A DNA stretch of 64,000 nucleotides from CAXXOK01 sp963663285 (lineage in GTDB: Bacteria; Bacillota; Clostridia; Christensenellales; Aristaeellaceae), in the NCBI GenBank assembly GCA_963663285.2, contig CAXXNI010000002.1, positions 992,001-1,056,000 of the forward strand, written 5' to 3'. Of the stretch, positions 18,082 to 26,638 are shown piece after piece. Within the stretch, counting starts at the first letter, position 1; every line of letters begins with the position of its first letter. The notes under the pieces were generated by a model. It did no database searches, was not told where the DNA came from, and saw only the letters and a program-made list of their open reading frames with translations. The translations under genes were made by a program, and so were the position numbers.

Positions 18082-19155
18082 CTATTCTTCCGGCAACTGC
18101 ACCAGCAGCGTCTGCCCGATGCCCAACACCTCTGTTGCTTTACGTGGTTTTGCTTTCAAGCTTTCGCTTTGTCCTACCCGTATAATCTGTTGCCCCATAA
18201 AGATCATCGTTGCACTTTGGCCCCCATCCAGATTCAGTGCCTCGGTTGCCCCTAATTCCGCCATATGCTCCGCCAAGTGTGTCGTCGACCAGCCACGGCT
18301 ATCGTCATGCCTTCCTTCCACCATGATTGCTACATAATGGCCGGGAGTAACCATGCCGACGGCCGTACGCGGCGCTCTCTCCCAGCCATACTTGCCAAAA
18401 GCAGGCGTATTTACAACACCTTCATGTATCAAAACCGGGCCAAATGCCAGCAAATCATACGCTCCCATGGCAATATAATCGTCAATCGTCAGTTCGTTTC
18501 TTCCCAGTGCTACCATGGAACCGTCCGCAAGCAGCGCCAGATTATCCAGATTCGGATATTTCTTTGCTTTTGTGGTAAAGGTTTTACTGGAGAGGATGTT
18601 ACCATCCCGAATCAATAGTCCTACCGTTGCTTTCCAGCCAATTCGCAGATGCGAAAAATCACTGTTCACAGCAAAAACCAAGTGGTTTTTTTGCGCTATT
18701 ACGTTTTGATGCGCTCCTTTTTTCATCCAATTGGTTTTATCATATGGATACGCATGAAGCAGCGTTCCATTTCTCGCATAAATCTGCGCCTCATGCCATA
18801 CAACTTTTGGCGAAGTATCCTGATGGCGAATGATGTGGATATTCAGTGTTGGGCTGATATAGCGGTACTCCCCGGTTGTAGAGTTGATATACACGTACTC
18901 GCCGTTGACCGCGAACCCTTCGTCATCCAACACCAATTCCCGCAGAGATACGGACGGGTACACGGTGAATGAATAATCGGCATCGGTTGCACCGTCCTCC
19001 GCCGCAGCGGTATCAGAAGCAGCCTTATCCTGTACCAAATAGTCGTCCTCCGCCACCGAGATGGACAGAACACCTGTATTTCCTTGTGCCAAGAAAATGA
19101 AAACCGTCAGTACTGCAATGGAAAAACAAGCAAGTGCTTTTTGCATCTTTGTCAT
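18082..19155 (-). CDS. Exported phosphodiester glycosidase (NAGPA) domain protein
   Basis: Predicted extracytoplasmic protein with the phosphodiester glycosidase domain first described in the human uncovering enzyme NAGPA; in bacteria the substrate is often unknown but is thought to be a glycan or wall phosphodiester. An N-terminal hydrophobic segment (ACFSIAVLTVFIFLAQG) acts as signal or anchor. The domain signature is clear: FAVNSDFS, APRTAVGMVTPGHYVAIMVEG and ATEALNLDGGQSATMIF. Length is 357 residues. The start is ATG with AAGGAACGAG upstream. It is followed on the same strand by nothing before the hydrogenase terminator, and preceded by another exported protein gene. Confidence 0.87.
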   Translation of the reverse strand: MTKMQKALACFSIAVLTVFIFLAQGNTGVLSISVAEDDYLVQDKAASDTAAAEDGATDADYSFTVYPSVSLRELVLDDEGFAVNGEYVYINSTTGEYRYISPTLNIHIIRHQDTSPKVVWHEAQIYARNGTLLHAYPYDKTNWMKKGAHQNVIAQKNHLVFAVNSDFSHLRIGWKATVGLLIRDGNILSSKTFTTKAKKYPNLDNLALLADGSMVALGRNELTIDDYIAMGAYDLLAFGPVLIHEGVVNTPAFGKYGWERAPRTAVGMVTPGHYVAIMVEGRHDDSRGWSTTHLAEHMAELGATEALNLDGGQSATMIFMGQQIIRVGQSESLKAKPRKATEVLGIGQTLLVQLPEE

Positions 19156-19292
19156 CTGTAATCTCGTTCCTTATGTCCGGCTGTTATCATCGTCTTACTG
19201 TACACATTCAAATTGGGCCGATATACGTATACATATTAAAGAAAACTGACTTGTCAGTTCGATATCTAACCCATTCAATCCTCCATACAATT

Positions 19293-20024
19293 TTACGGAG
19301 AGTATGGCGTCAACGAGACAATTTCGTCCTCCAGATAAACCACATGGAACATTTCTGTGCCGTCCAGGCTGATCGCACTCCGGAAAGCTGCCGGGGACGC
19401 CTGCCTTTGCGGGTAATTATAGTTGCCTGAGTACAAAAGGCAGTTGACGGCTATTTGATGCTTGTACAAATAGGTGGATTGATTTGAAAAAGAAGCAACT
19501 TGATTGGTATAACCGTTTGCATACGTTACCGTAACCAAATCCAGCTTTGCGTACCATTTTCCGCTGCTTTGGTAAAAATCTTTCAGGTATCCAAGAGATA
19601 CGCGCGTGCGTGCCTCGCTTGGTCTGCGTTGCAGGAAAACGGTATATACCGTAGTTCCGCTGTAATTGCTAACTGATATGGTGACCGCCTGCGGTTTATC
19701 GGTCATCACGAATTCCTGTGATTGATGACCAGATACGATGTATTGCCCGTTTACATAGATCGCAGCGCCGCTATCCATGCTAAAAGGCGTCACGGTTACA
19801 CGGCTAACCCAACTCGCAACCGTAAGGATATAGCTGGTAACAAGCGGATCAAACGAGGAAGGCACCATAATTCCAGTGTTGGGGCAGTTGTGCGAGAGCG
19901 CTTGCAGCGAACTGGAAGGATACACTACCGGCGTTGGTGTTGGGGCCGCAAATGCTGGTTGCGTAACAAGGCTGATTGTTAACAGTAAAATCAGTGCAGC
20001 CACTATTGCTATACATTTTTTCAT
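19293..20024 (-). CDS. Exported cadherin-like beta-sandwich protein
   Basis: Secreted or surface protein of unknown role. The signal peptide (KKCIAIVAALILLLTISLVTQPAFA) ends near residue 27. Next comes a bacterial cadherin-like beta-sandwich domain of the type with DPLVTSYILTVASWVSRVTVTPFSMDS, a form common in clostridial surface proteins. The C-terminal 100 residues are not recognised. The frame opens at a GTG (20033), but the ATG at 20024 is favoured because AAGGAG lies eight bases before it. It lies 137 bases upstream of the NAGPA-domain gene on the same strand and could be cotranscribed with it. Confidence 0.75.
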   Translation of the reverse strand: MKKCIAIVAALILLLTISLVTQPAFAAPTPTPVVYPSSSLQALSHNCPNTGIMVPSSFDPLVTSYILTVASWVSRVTVTPFSMDSGAAIYVNGQYIVSGHQSQEFVMTDKPQAVTISVSNYSGTTVYTVFLQRRPSEARTRVSLGYLKDFYQSSGKWYAKLDLVTVTYANGYTNQVASFSNQSTYLYKHQIAVNCLLYSGNYNYPQRQASPAAFRSAISLDGTEMFHVVYLEDEIVSLTPYSP

Positions 20025-20526
20025 ATGATTCACTCCTTACGCTAAGCCGCGGGTACCGTTGGTTGCATCGGTCGTACAGCTCGATTTAAGTGAAGCGTAT
20101 GGTTTGTTTTCTTACACTATATAAACGAAAAACTTTGCTGTTCCATTGCAACAATGCTGTTATGCCAGTCTTGTTTATTGCCAATACCCACTGGTCTTTC
20201 CAGATGCCTTACACCGTTTTCAGTTTTCTTGTCGCATTTACGGTTTTTTCATTCTTCTTTCAGGAAAAGCATCATCAAGAGTTGAACATCATAAAAGAGC
20301 GGGCTGTTTGTTTCATACTTCTATTATCATCATACTAATCCTGCGTTTTGCTGTCAATAGACACAGAACCGATTTAACCCCTATGAATAAGTTACCCCTG
20401 GGAAGATAACAGGAAATCCATTTGATTGTAACAATTGTAATTATCTTTCTTTAGTGGTACTATTATCTATATTATTACATATGATTAAATATTTGTATTA
20501 TTTGTTAGATCGAAAGGAGAATATCC
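20025..20526 (+). other. Intergenic stretch between divergent genes
   Basis: About 500 A+T-rich bases between the secreted-protein gene and the HsdR-N-like gene. The frames seen (20090-20338 and 20146-20409) lack ribosome sites and resemble chance reading. Apart from a weak promoter at 20435-20463, nothing definite was found. Confidence 0.4.
20435..20463 (+). promoter_or_regulatory. Possible weak promoter of the HsdR-N-like gene
   Basis: TTGTAA (20435-20440), 17 bases, TACTAT (20458-20463). Each hexamer matches four of six consensus positions; spacing is ideal and the site lies about 65 bases before the ATG. Confidence 0.35.
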
Positions 20527-21597
20527 ATGGATTTTATCGACGAACTCAAACTATTTTCTTCAAGGGTTGCGCAGCTAGCGCCTATTATTGAAACTGAAGA
20601 AGCAACCAAGAATGCTCTCATTCTACCATTCTTTCAAATGTTGGGTTACGATGTCTTTAACCCAGTGGAATTTGTTCCGGAGTTTACAACAGATGTTGGA
20701 ATTAAAAAAGGGGAAAAAGTTGACTATGCTATTGTTCTGGATGGAAGCCCTGCCATATTAATTGAAACGAAATGGTGCGGAGAGAACCTTCAAAATCACG
20801 ATAGCCAACTCTTCCGATATTTCGGTACATCAACTGCAAAAATTGCCATTCTCACAAACGGAATTTTATACCGATTCTATACCGATCTAGACGAAGTAAA
20901 CAAAATGGATCTCTCACCATTTATGGAGCTAGATATTCTTGACATTAAAGACGGACTAATCCCCGAGTTAAAGCGTTTTCAACGTGACGCTTTGGATGTT
21001 GACAGCATTTTCAGCGCCGCTTCCGATTTAAAATATTCATCAGCTATTAAGAAACTGCTTGCTCAACAATCATCCGACCCCGATGATGAATTCATCGCTT
21101 ATATACTTCATGAAGTCTACCCCGGTCGCAGAACGACTCAAGTTATGGAGAAGTTTAAAAGTATAATTAAACGCTCTTTTGCCCAGTATATCAACGAGTT
21201 GCTGAAAGATCGCTTTAAGTCAATGCTGTCATCATCTGATGAAAAAGAAGATACTTCAGCAAACAACGAAGAAAGCGAAACTAATGAAGAATCAGAAGAG
21301 GATCGTATTAACACAACTGCTGAAGAGGTTGAAGCGTATTTGATAATAAAAGCGCTATTACATGATAGTGTTGATCCATGCAGATTGTCCTATAAGGATA
21401 CACTCTCTTACTTTAGTGTATTGCTGGATGAAAAAGTCACCAGATGGATTTGCCGTTTACAAATTGAAGGTCGGAAGAAATCCATCATCTTCCCTGCTAA
21501 AGATGGCAGTAAAGAAAAACGTGTATCACTTGACAACAATGACTCGATCTATAAATATAAAGATTTACTGGTTGAATCATTAAACAAGTATCTTTAA
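20527..21597 (+). CDS. Stand-alone type I restriction HsdR-N-like nuclease domain protein
   Basis: The N-terminal 180 residues resemble the nuclease domain at the start of type I restriction R subunits. It has a PD-(D/E)xK arrangement: EFTTDVGIKKGEKVDYAIVL with the Asp of VDYAIV near residue 77, then ILIETKW near 89-95 supplying Glu-x-Lys. The helicase motor and C-terminal coupling domains of HsdR are absent. The remaining 170 residues include an acidic low-complexity linker (residues about 238-262) and an unrecognised C-terminal domain. No hsdM or hsdS lies nearby. The ATG follows GAAAGGAGAATATCC. Role unknown; defence or nucleic-acid processing are possibilities. Confidence 0.8.
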   Translation: MDFIDELKLFSSRVAQLAPIIETEEATKNALILPFFQMLGYDVFNPVEFVPEFTTDVGIKKGEKVDYAIVLDGSPAILIETKWCGENLQNHDSQLFRYFGTSTAKIAILTNGILYRFYTDLDEVNKMDLSPFMELDILDIKDGLIPELKRFQRDALDVDSIFSAASDLKYSSAIKKLLAQQSSDPDDEFIAYILHEVYPGRRTTQVMEKFKSIIKRSFAQYINELLKDRFKSMLSSSDEKEDTSANNEESETNEESEEDRINTTAEEVEAYLIIKALLHDSVDPCRLSYKDTLSYFSVLLDEKVTRWICRLQIEGRKKSIIFPAKDGSKEKRVSLDNNDSIYKYKDLLVESLNKYL

Positions 21598-22027
21598 TCA
21601 AACATCACATGTGCAACATCAACGATATGCATACTATACCCGCGCACCAGCTCTCACCATTTGAATGCTTTCCGTTGCGCAAAATATAGATAACAACCTC
21701 GAAAAGCTAAACCAAGTTTCATCCTCATGGATGCGTTATTTGGTTGCATCTATTTCTGTAACGATAAAACAGCAATTAGTTGAATAATTATGGCTGCAAT
21801 TTCATAGTCTTTCACGCATGGCGATCCAAATTCAATTAAATCCGAAAATATTTTAAATCGCCTTTTCTCTCATTGCATGATGGATCAATATTCTTTCTCA
21901 TAGATTGCTCTAAATATGGTCAAGATATAGCTTTGATATTTGACAGTCACAGCGTCTGAAGGTATAATTCATACAAAGTTTGGAAATATTCGATGTTCTT
22001 TAAAATGAGCTATATTTAGGAGTTTGT
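21598..22027 (+). other. Intergenic stretch before the FAD dehydrogenase gene
   Basis: About 430 A+T-rich bases. No reading frame with a ribosome site and no RNA gene was seen. It contains the promoter at 21940-21968. Confidence 0.4.
21940..21968 (+). promoter_or_regulatory. SigmaA-type promoter of the CrtI-like gene
   Basis: TTGACA (21940-21945), 17-base spacer, TATAAT (21963-21968): full match to both consensus hexamers. The start point near 21975 leaves a leader of about 50 bases before the ATG. Confidence 0.82.
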
Positions 22028-23623
22028 ATGAAGTATGACACCATTATTGTCGGTGGAGGAATCGCAGGATTAACGGCTGCGGCTTTTCTGTGCAAGAATA
22101 ATCATCCAGTACTTCTGTGTGAAAAAGAGGATCATGTCGGGGGATTAATTGGCTCGTTTTCTGTAGATGGTTTTACATTTGATGCCGGTATTCGCGCCAT
22201 GGAGAACTCGGGCGTTTTATTCCCGATGTTAAAATCTCTGAACCTCAACGTGGATTTCTTACCCAACGAAGTATCCATTGGAATTGAAGATGAAATCGTT
22301 CGTTTGCAATCCGAAGGCAGCCTTCAAGCCTATCGGGATATGTTGATGAATAGCTTCCCAAAGGACACGAAAGATATAGACGCTCTGATCACGGTTGTAA
22401 AGCAAACCATGCGCGACATGGATGTACTTTATGGAATTGAAAACCCTCTTTTTAAAAACCTGAAGGAGGATCGTGCATATCTGTTTAAAACGCTGCTGCC
22501 CTGGTTGCTGCGGTACCTATTTACCATCGGTAACATTAAGAAACTCAATCAGCCTATCGAAGAGTATCTGGAAAAACTTATCCATCATCAATCTCTGCGG
22601 GATATAATCGCGCAGCATTTTTTCCATGCAACCCCGGCGTTTTTTGCGCTTTCGTATTTCAGCTTGTATCTGGATTACAACTATCCGCGCGGTGGAACAG
22701 GGTCGTTGATTAAGGCCCTTGAAAATTATATAATCCAAAATAACGGTGAAATTAGAACTATGACTCCGATACAGGCGGTTGACCCCCATCATCACAGGGT
22801 GATTGCTGCGGACGGTACAGTATTGTGCGCTGAAACAATCATTTGGGCAGCCGATATGAAGACGCTGTATTCATCGTTAAAGCAGCCGAATGCACTGCCA
22901 CCGGCTGTGTATCGGGCTGTACAGAAGCATCAAGAAAGCATAGCCGATCTGCGTGGCGGTGATTCAGTATTGACGCTATACCTGAAAACGAATCTGGAGC
23001 CTGAATATTTTGCAGATATTCACAGCCCTCATTTTTTCTACACGCCCAAGAAAAAAGGATTAAGCTCGTTACCGCTTCAAAACATTCAAACCTCAAGCGG
23101 TGCTTTCATTACGGATCGCATCCGGTTGATCTCCTGGCTAACAGAGTATTTGCGATTGACCACATATGAAATTTCTGTACCCGCGCTTCGTGATCAAAGC
23201 TTAGCACCGCCGGGTCATACAGGTTTGATTATCAGCACACTGATGGATTATTCTCTGGTCAAGCATATTCAGGAACAAGGCTGGTATGATGAATTTAAAG
23301 CATTGTGTTATACCGTTATCTATGAAACGCTTTTAGGTACCATCTATCCAGCGCTGCAAGACAAGCAGCCAGAACATTTTGTATCTACACCGCTCACCAT
23401 CGAACGCCGCACCGGCAATTCAGATGGCGCCATCACCGGATGGTCGTTTGTGAACCCGCGAATGCCTGCCATATCAAAAATGTCGCAAATTGCAAAATCA
23501 GTTAAAACCCCGATACCGAATATTTGGCAAGCAGGCCAGTGGACTTATAGCCCCTCCGGTTTCCCCATTGCTATTCTGACGGGCAAGCTGGCCGCGGATA
23601 CCGTTTTAAAGCACCTTCGATAA
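22028..23623 (+). CDS. CrtI/carotenoid-isomerase-like FAD-dependent oxidoreductase
   Basis: 531-residue flavoprotein of the phytoene-desaturase / retinol-saturase superfamily, expected to desaturate, saturate or isomerise a lipophilic substrate. The N-terminus holds the FAD dinucleotide fold IIVGGGIAGLTAAAFL followed by CEKEDHVGGLIGSF. Near the C-terminus, NIWQAGQWTYSPSGFPIAILTGKLAA is the usual FAD-contacting closing motif. A TTTAGGAG site precedes the ATG. It converges with an SDR gene and the two coding ends overlap by 18 bases. No phytoene synthase is present in the window, so a carotenoid substrate is not shown. Confidence 0.85.
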   Translation: MKYDTIIVGGGIAGLTAAAFLCKNNHPVLLCEKEDHVGGLIGSFSVDGFTFDAGIRAMENSGVLFPMLKSLNLNVDFLPNEVSIGIEDEIVRLQSEGSLQAYRDMLMNSFPKDTKDIDALITVVKQTMRDMDVLYGIENPLFKNLKEDRAYLFKTLLPWLLRYLFTIGNIKKLNQPIEEYLEKLIHHQSLRDIIAQHFFHATPAFFALSYFSLYLDYNYPRGGTGSLIKALENYIIQNNGEIRTMTPIQAVDPHHHRVIAADGTVLCAETIIWAADMKTLYSSLKQPNALPPAVYRAVQKHQESIADLRGGDSVLTLYLKTNLEPEYFADIHSPHFFYTPKKKGLSSLPLQNIQTSSGAFITDRIRLISWLTEYLRLTTYEISVPALRDQSLAPPGHTGLIISTLMDYSLVKHIQEQGWYDEFKALCYTVIYETLLGTIYPALQDKQPEHFVSTPLTIERRTGNSDGAITGWSFVNPRMPAISKMSQIAKSVKTPIPNIWQAGQWTYSPSGFPIAILTGKLAADTVLKHLR

Positions 23624-24529
23624 ACCCGTAAGCGCAATGCTTATATCCCAGATCGTATCACGCGTTACATCGTTCAATACATGGGGCATCGGTTTCTCGT
23701 CGATTGTCAGATTAAAGTATCTGCCTGTTGTATGCTTTAACTCCGGTGCGGTAGCAAGGTAGTAAAGCGCTTCCCCGGAGATTGCAGGATTTTTAAGAAA
23801 CGGCCAAATGACTATACGTTGCCATGCACGGTATAGAATGCCGTTATTGCTGCCAATATGAGTTCGTACTCCGCCGGGATGCATCGCGTTGATCGTAACA
23901 TTTGTTCCTGTAAGCCGTTGGGATAATTTCCGTACAGTCATGAGTTGTGCTGTTTTAGATGCACCATATGCCCGAAGCCCCATATAGAAACGTTTTTTCC
24001 AATCCAAATCATCTACACGCAATCCTCCGAAACGATGCCCTTCGGAGTTCACCTGAATTATACGCCCCTGAGGGCTTTTGATCAGGTTATTTAGTAATAG
24101 GGTCGTCAACAAAAAACTTGCGAGATGATTAACCTGAAAAACAAGTTCGTTTCCATCCACAGTAAGGTGCCTTTGCGTGCAATACAAGCCAGCTGCGTTA
24201 ATGAGCACATCGATAACCGGGTGATTAGCGCGAATGAGCAGAGAAGCCTTTCTTACAGCATCCAAATTGTTGAAATCCGCAATCACGACCCAGACAGCCA
24301 CGTGGTTTTCGCGTTCTAACTGTGCTTTGAGTAATTCAGCCTTTTCACGGTTGCGGGCGATCAGTACAAGATCCGCGCCGTTTTGAGCCATTTTTTGGGT
24401 TGCTGCTAAGCCCACCCCGGAAGTAGCCCCTGAAATAACGCACACTTTCCCCTTCATCGATTCCGTTGAGGTATGCTGAAGCACATGTTTATTTTTTAAA
24501 AAAGCAAGATCTTCTTTTGTATACTTCAT
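23606..24529 (-). CDS. Short-chain dehydrogenase/reductase (retinol-dehydrogenase-like)
   Basis: NAD(P)-dependent oxidoreductase of the SDR family. Cofactor-binding VCVISGATSGVGLAATQKMA (TGxxxGxG type, with Ser for Thr), the NAG-like motif INAAGLY, and the active-site YGASKTAQL (Tyr-x-x-x-Lys) are visible. At 307 residues it resembles retinol-dehydrogenase-like members that act on lipophilic alcohols or ketones. The ATG follows GATGAGGTGAACC. It is the second gene of a two-gene minus-strand unit, eight bases after the NTF2-like gene, and converges with the CrtI-like gene. Confidence 0.88.
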   Translation of the reverse strand: MKYTKEDLAFLKNKHVLQHTSTESMKGKVCVISGATSGVGLAATQKMAQNGADLVLIARNREKAELLKAQLERENHVAVWVVIADFNNLDAVRKASLLIRANHPVIDVLINAAGLYCTQRHLTVDGNELVFQVNHLASFLLTTLLLNNLIKSPQGRIIQVNSEGHRFGGLRVDDLDWKKRFYMGLRAYGASKTAQLMTVRKLSQRLTGTNVTINAMHPGGVRTHIGSNNGILYRAWQRIVIWPFLKNPAISGEALYYLATAPELKHTTGRYFNLTIDEKPMPHVLNDVTRDTIWDISIALTGLSKVL

Positions 24530-24537
24530 GGTTCACC

Positions 24538-24999
24538 TCATCCGAATTTCCGGCTCATGAACCGCCGGTATATTTTTTTAAACCAGGGGATACCGTTAAA
24601 GATGTCGCCCCAAAGATCATAATAATCCCTTTGTTGAATAATTCGGCCGTCTTCATGCAGAGTAAGTTTCGTGCAGCCGTATATAGGCGTACTTGGAAAA
24701 CGCTTAAACATCATTGTCATCGTCCATTCAAATATGATTTCCCTATCTGTGCTGGCGATGGCTCCAATGTCCATGTGAAGCTGCTTGCAACGGCTGGCCA
24801 AGCGGTTGCAAAGCTCGATGAATGCTTCCTTCCCATCAACACGTTGAATGCTGTCCTGAAATACTATCTCATCGTGATAGTAAGGAAACAGATGCGACCA
24901 ATCCGGTTTGCCATCCGTATTATATGTTTTTGACCATAATTCCAGCACTTGGGTTTCATTTAGTAATACTTCTCCATCCTGCTTAATGCTTATATCCAT
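24538..24999 (-). CDS. NTF2/SnoaL-like protein
   Basis: 153-residue protein with the cone-shaped NTF2/SnoaL pattern: LELWSKTYNTDGKPDWSHLF, FYH-like acidic strand YYHDEIVFQDSIQRVDGKEA, and a final strand IIQQRDYYDLWGDIF. This family binds small hydrophobic ligands and often acts beside SDR and FAD enzymes as an isomerase, cyclase or accessory factor. The C-terminal tail is basic (FKKIYRRFMSRKFG). Start ATG after ACAGGAGGACTC. First gene of the unit with the SDR gene. Confidence 0.82.
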   Translation of the reverse strand: MDISIKQDGEVLLNETQVLELWSKTYNTDGKPDWSHLFPYYHDEIVFQDSIQRVDGKEAFIELCNRLASRCKQLHMDIGAIASTDREIIFEWTMTMMFKRFPSTPIYGCTKLTLHEDGRIIQQRDYYDLWGDIFNGIPWFKKIYRRFMSRKFG

Positions 25000-25256
25000 G
25001 AGTCCTCCTGTTTTGTTGTGGGATTTCCATTAACAATGTATGGATTTCATTTTATTAACAATTTGTTTACCCTGTTATACTTTGCAGCATATTCTCAGCA
25101 TGTTACTAAAATACAAGTACGCTCTCAAGTGATTTCCAATATGATAATATTATACCATGGTCGTTTCCGCTAAGGGAAGTAAAAGCCCAACAATTCGGTT
25201 TATAGCTCTACTATTATGTTTATACTTATAGAAACGATAATAGGAAAGGTGATAGC

Positions 25257-26513
25257 ATGGCAATTGGATACGCATGTATACATATTGGAAGCGAGGAAAC
25301 AAAGCTTTCTGCGTTGCGGCTTGCCAACGCAACAGATGAAAATATACGCAGTGTAATCAAAAAAAATCTAAATGCGCTGTACGCCATGCTGCAATACAAC
25401 GTTGATAATGAAATTAAATTATTCCGAATTAGCTCAGATATTATTCCGCTTGCTACCCACCCCATCATGAATGTGGACTGGAAATCCGAGTTCAAAGAAA
25501 CGTTGTGTTTACTTGGCAAACATATTAAGGTTCATGGAACACGGGTGTCTATGCATCCGGGCCAGTATACCGTTCTGAATTCTCCAGACAGCGCAGTTGT
25601 GAAAAGAGCAATGGATGATTTGAAATACCACTGTGATTTTCTTGATGCACTTGGATGTGATGTAACGTGCAAGATCATTATTCATATTGGAGGTGTTTAT
25701 TCGAATAAGAATCTGGCGATAAAACGCTTTATTGATCGTTATATGACGCTGGATGAACGCATTAAAGCTAGGTTGGTGATCGAAAACGATGATAAATCAT
25801 ATACCGCCGACGATGTTTATTTTATTTCAAAACAAACCGGCATCCCTATTGTATTTGACTATTTACATCATTTATTGAACCATACGCAAAGCGATATATC
25901 TCCATATGATTGGATTGCACTATGTGGTCGTACATGGCATAAAAAAGATGGAAAACAAAAGATACATTACTCACAAAGCGATCCGAACTTGGCTGCAGGC
26001 GCGCATTCGAAAAGCATTCAAGCAGCAGAGTTTTTAGAGTTTTATAATGGCTTATTTGAAAAAAACATTGATCTAATGCTTGAGGTAAAGGATAAGAATT
26101 TATCGGCTGTTAAATGCATATTACTTACAAAGGAAAAGCCGAACATGCAAGCATTGGAACGCGAGTGGGCGCACTATAAATACCTTGTCTTAAGCCGGTC
26201 TGCTTTACTATATAATACGATTCGAATGCTATTGAAAAACAAATCCGAGCCCAATGCCACACACTTTTATACATATATTGAGGAAGCATTGGCGCTGGAT
26301 GAAGATCGTGGAGCTCAGGTGAATGCCGCACAGCATATATGGGGTTATGTTCGAAGGGATTCGGATGTAAAGGATCAAAGAAGATTTGCATCACTGATTG
26401 CAGCATATCAGAGTGAAGGAAAATCACTCAAGCCAATTAAGAGCCTTTTATTTCGGTTGGCAAAGGAGCAGGGAAAAACCTATCTTTTAGAATCGCTGTA
26501 TTTCTATATTTAA
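25257..26513 (+). CDS. uvsE: UV DNA damage endonuclease
   Basis: Light-independent repair endonuclease (UVDE family) that nicks DNA 5' to UV photoproducts using a TIM barrel with several metal ions. Clear family segments: MAIGYACIHIGS at the start, LFRISSDIIPLATHP, RVSMHPGQYTVLNSP, IIIHIGGVYSNK, RLVIENDDKSYTADDV and PIVFDYLHHLLNH. The 418-residue protein carries about 110 extra C-terminal residues beyond the barrel. The ATG follows GGAAAGGTGATAGC. It stands alone between the NTF2/SDR unit and the Rieske gene. Confidence 0.92.
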   Translation: MAIGYACIHIGSEETKLSALRLANATDENIRSVIKKNLNALYAMLQYNVDNEIKLFRISSDIIPLATHPIMNVDWKSEFKETLCLLGKHIKVHGTRVSMHPGQYTVLNSPDSAVVKRAMDDLKYHCDFLDALGCDVTCKIIIHIGGVYSNKNLAIKRFIDRYMTLDERIKARLVIENDDKSYTADDVYFISKQTGIPIVFDYLHHLLNHTQSDISPYDWIALCGRTWHKKDGKQKIHYSQSDPNLAAGAHSKSIQAAEFLEFYNGLFEKNIDLMLEVKDKNLSAVKCILLTKEKPNMQALEREWAHYKYLVLSRSALLYNTIRMLLKNKSEPNATHFYTYIEEALALDEDRGAQVNAAQHIWGYVRRDSDVKDQRRFASLIAAYQSEGKSLKPIKSLLFRLAKEQGKTYLLESLYFYI

Positions 26514-26638
26514 AAACCCTAAAATGTACCGAGGAGTATCTATTTGCCCGGAAAAGAATTTATTCCAACGCAACTATGTTTTATAAAATAAAACGGTAAA
26601 AATACGGTGCCGGTAAAAATACTTGAGAGGATGATTTT

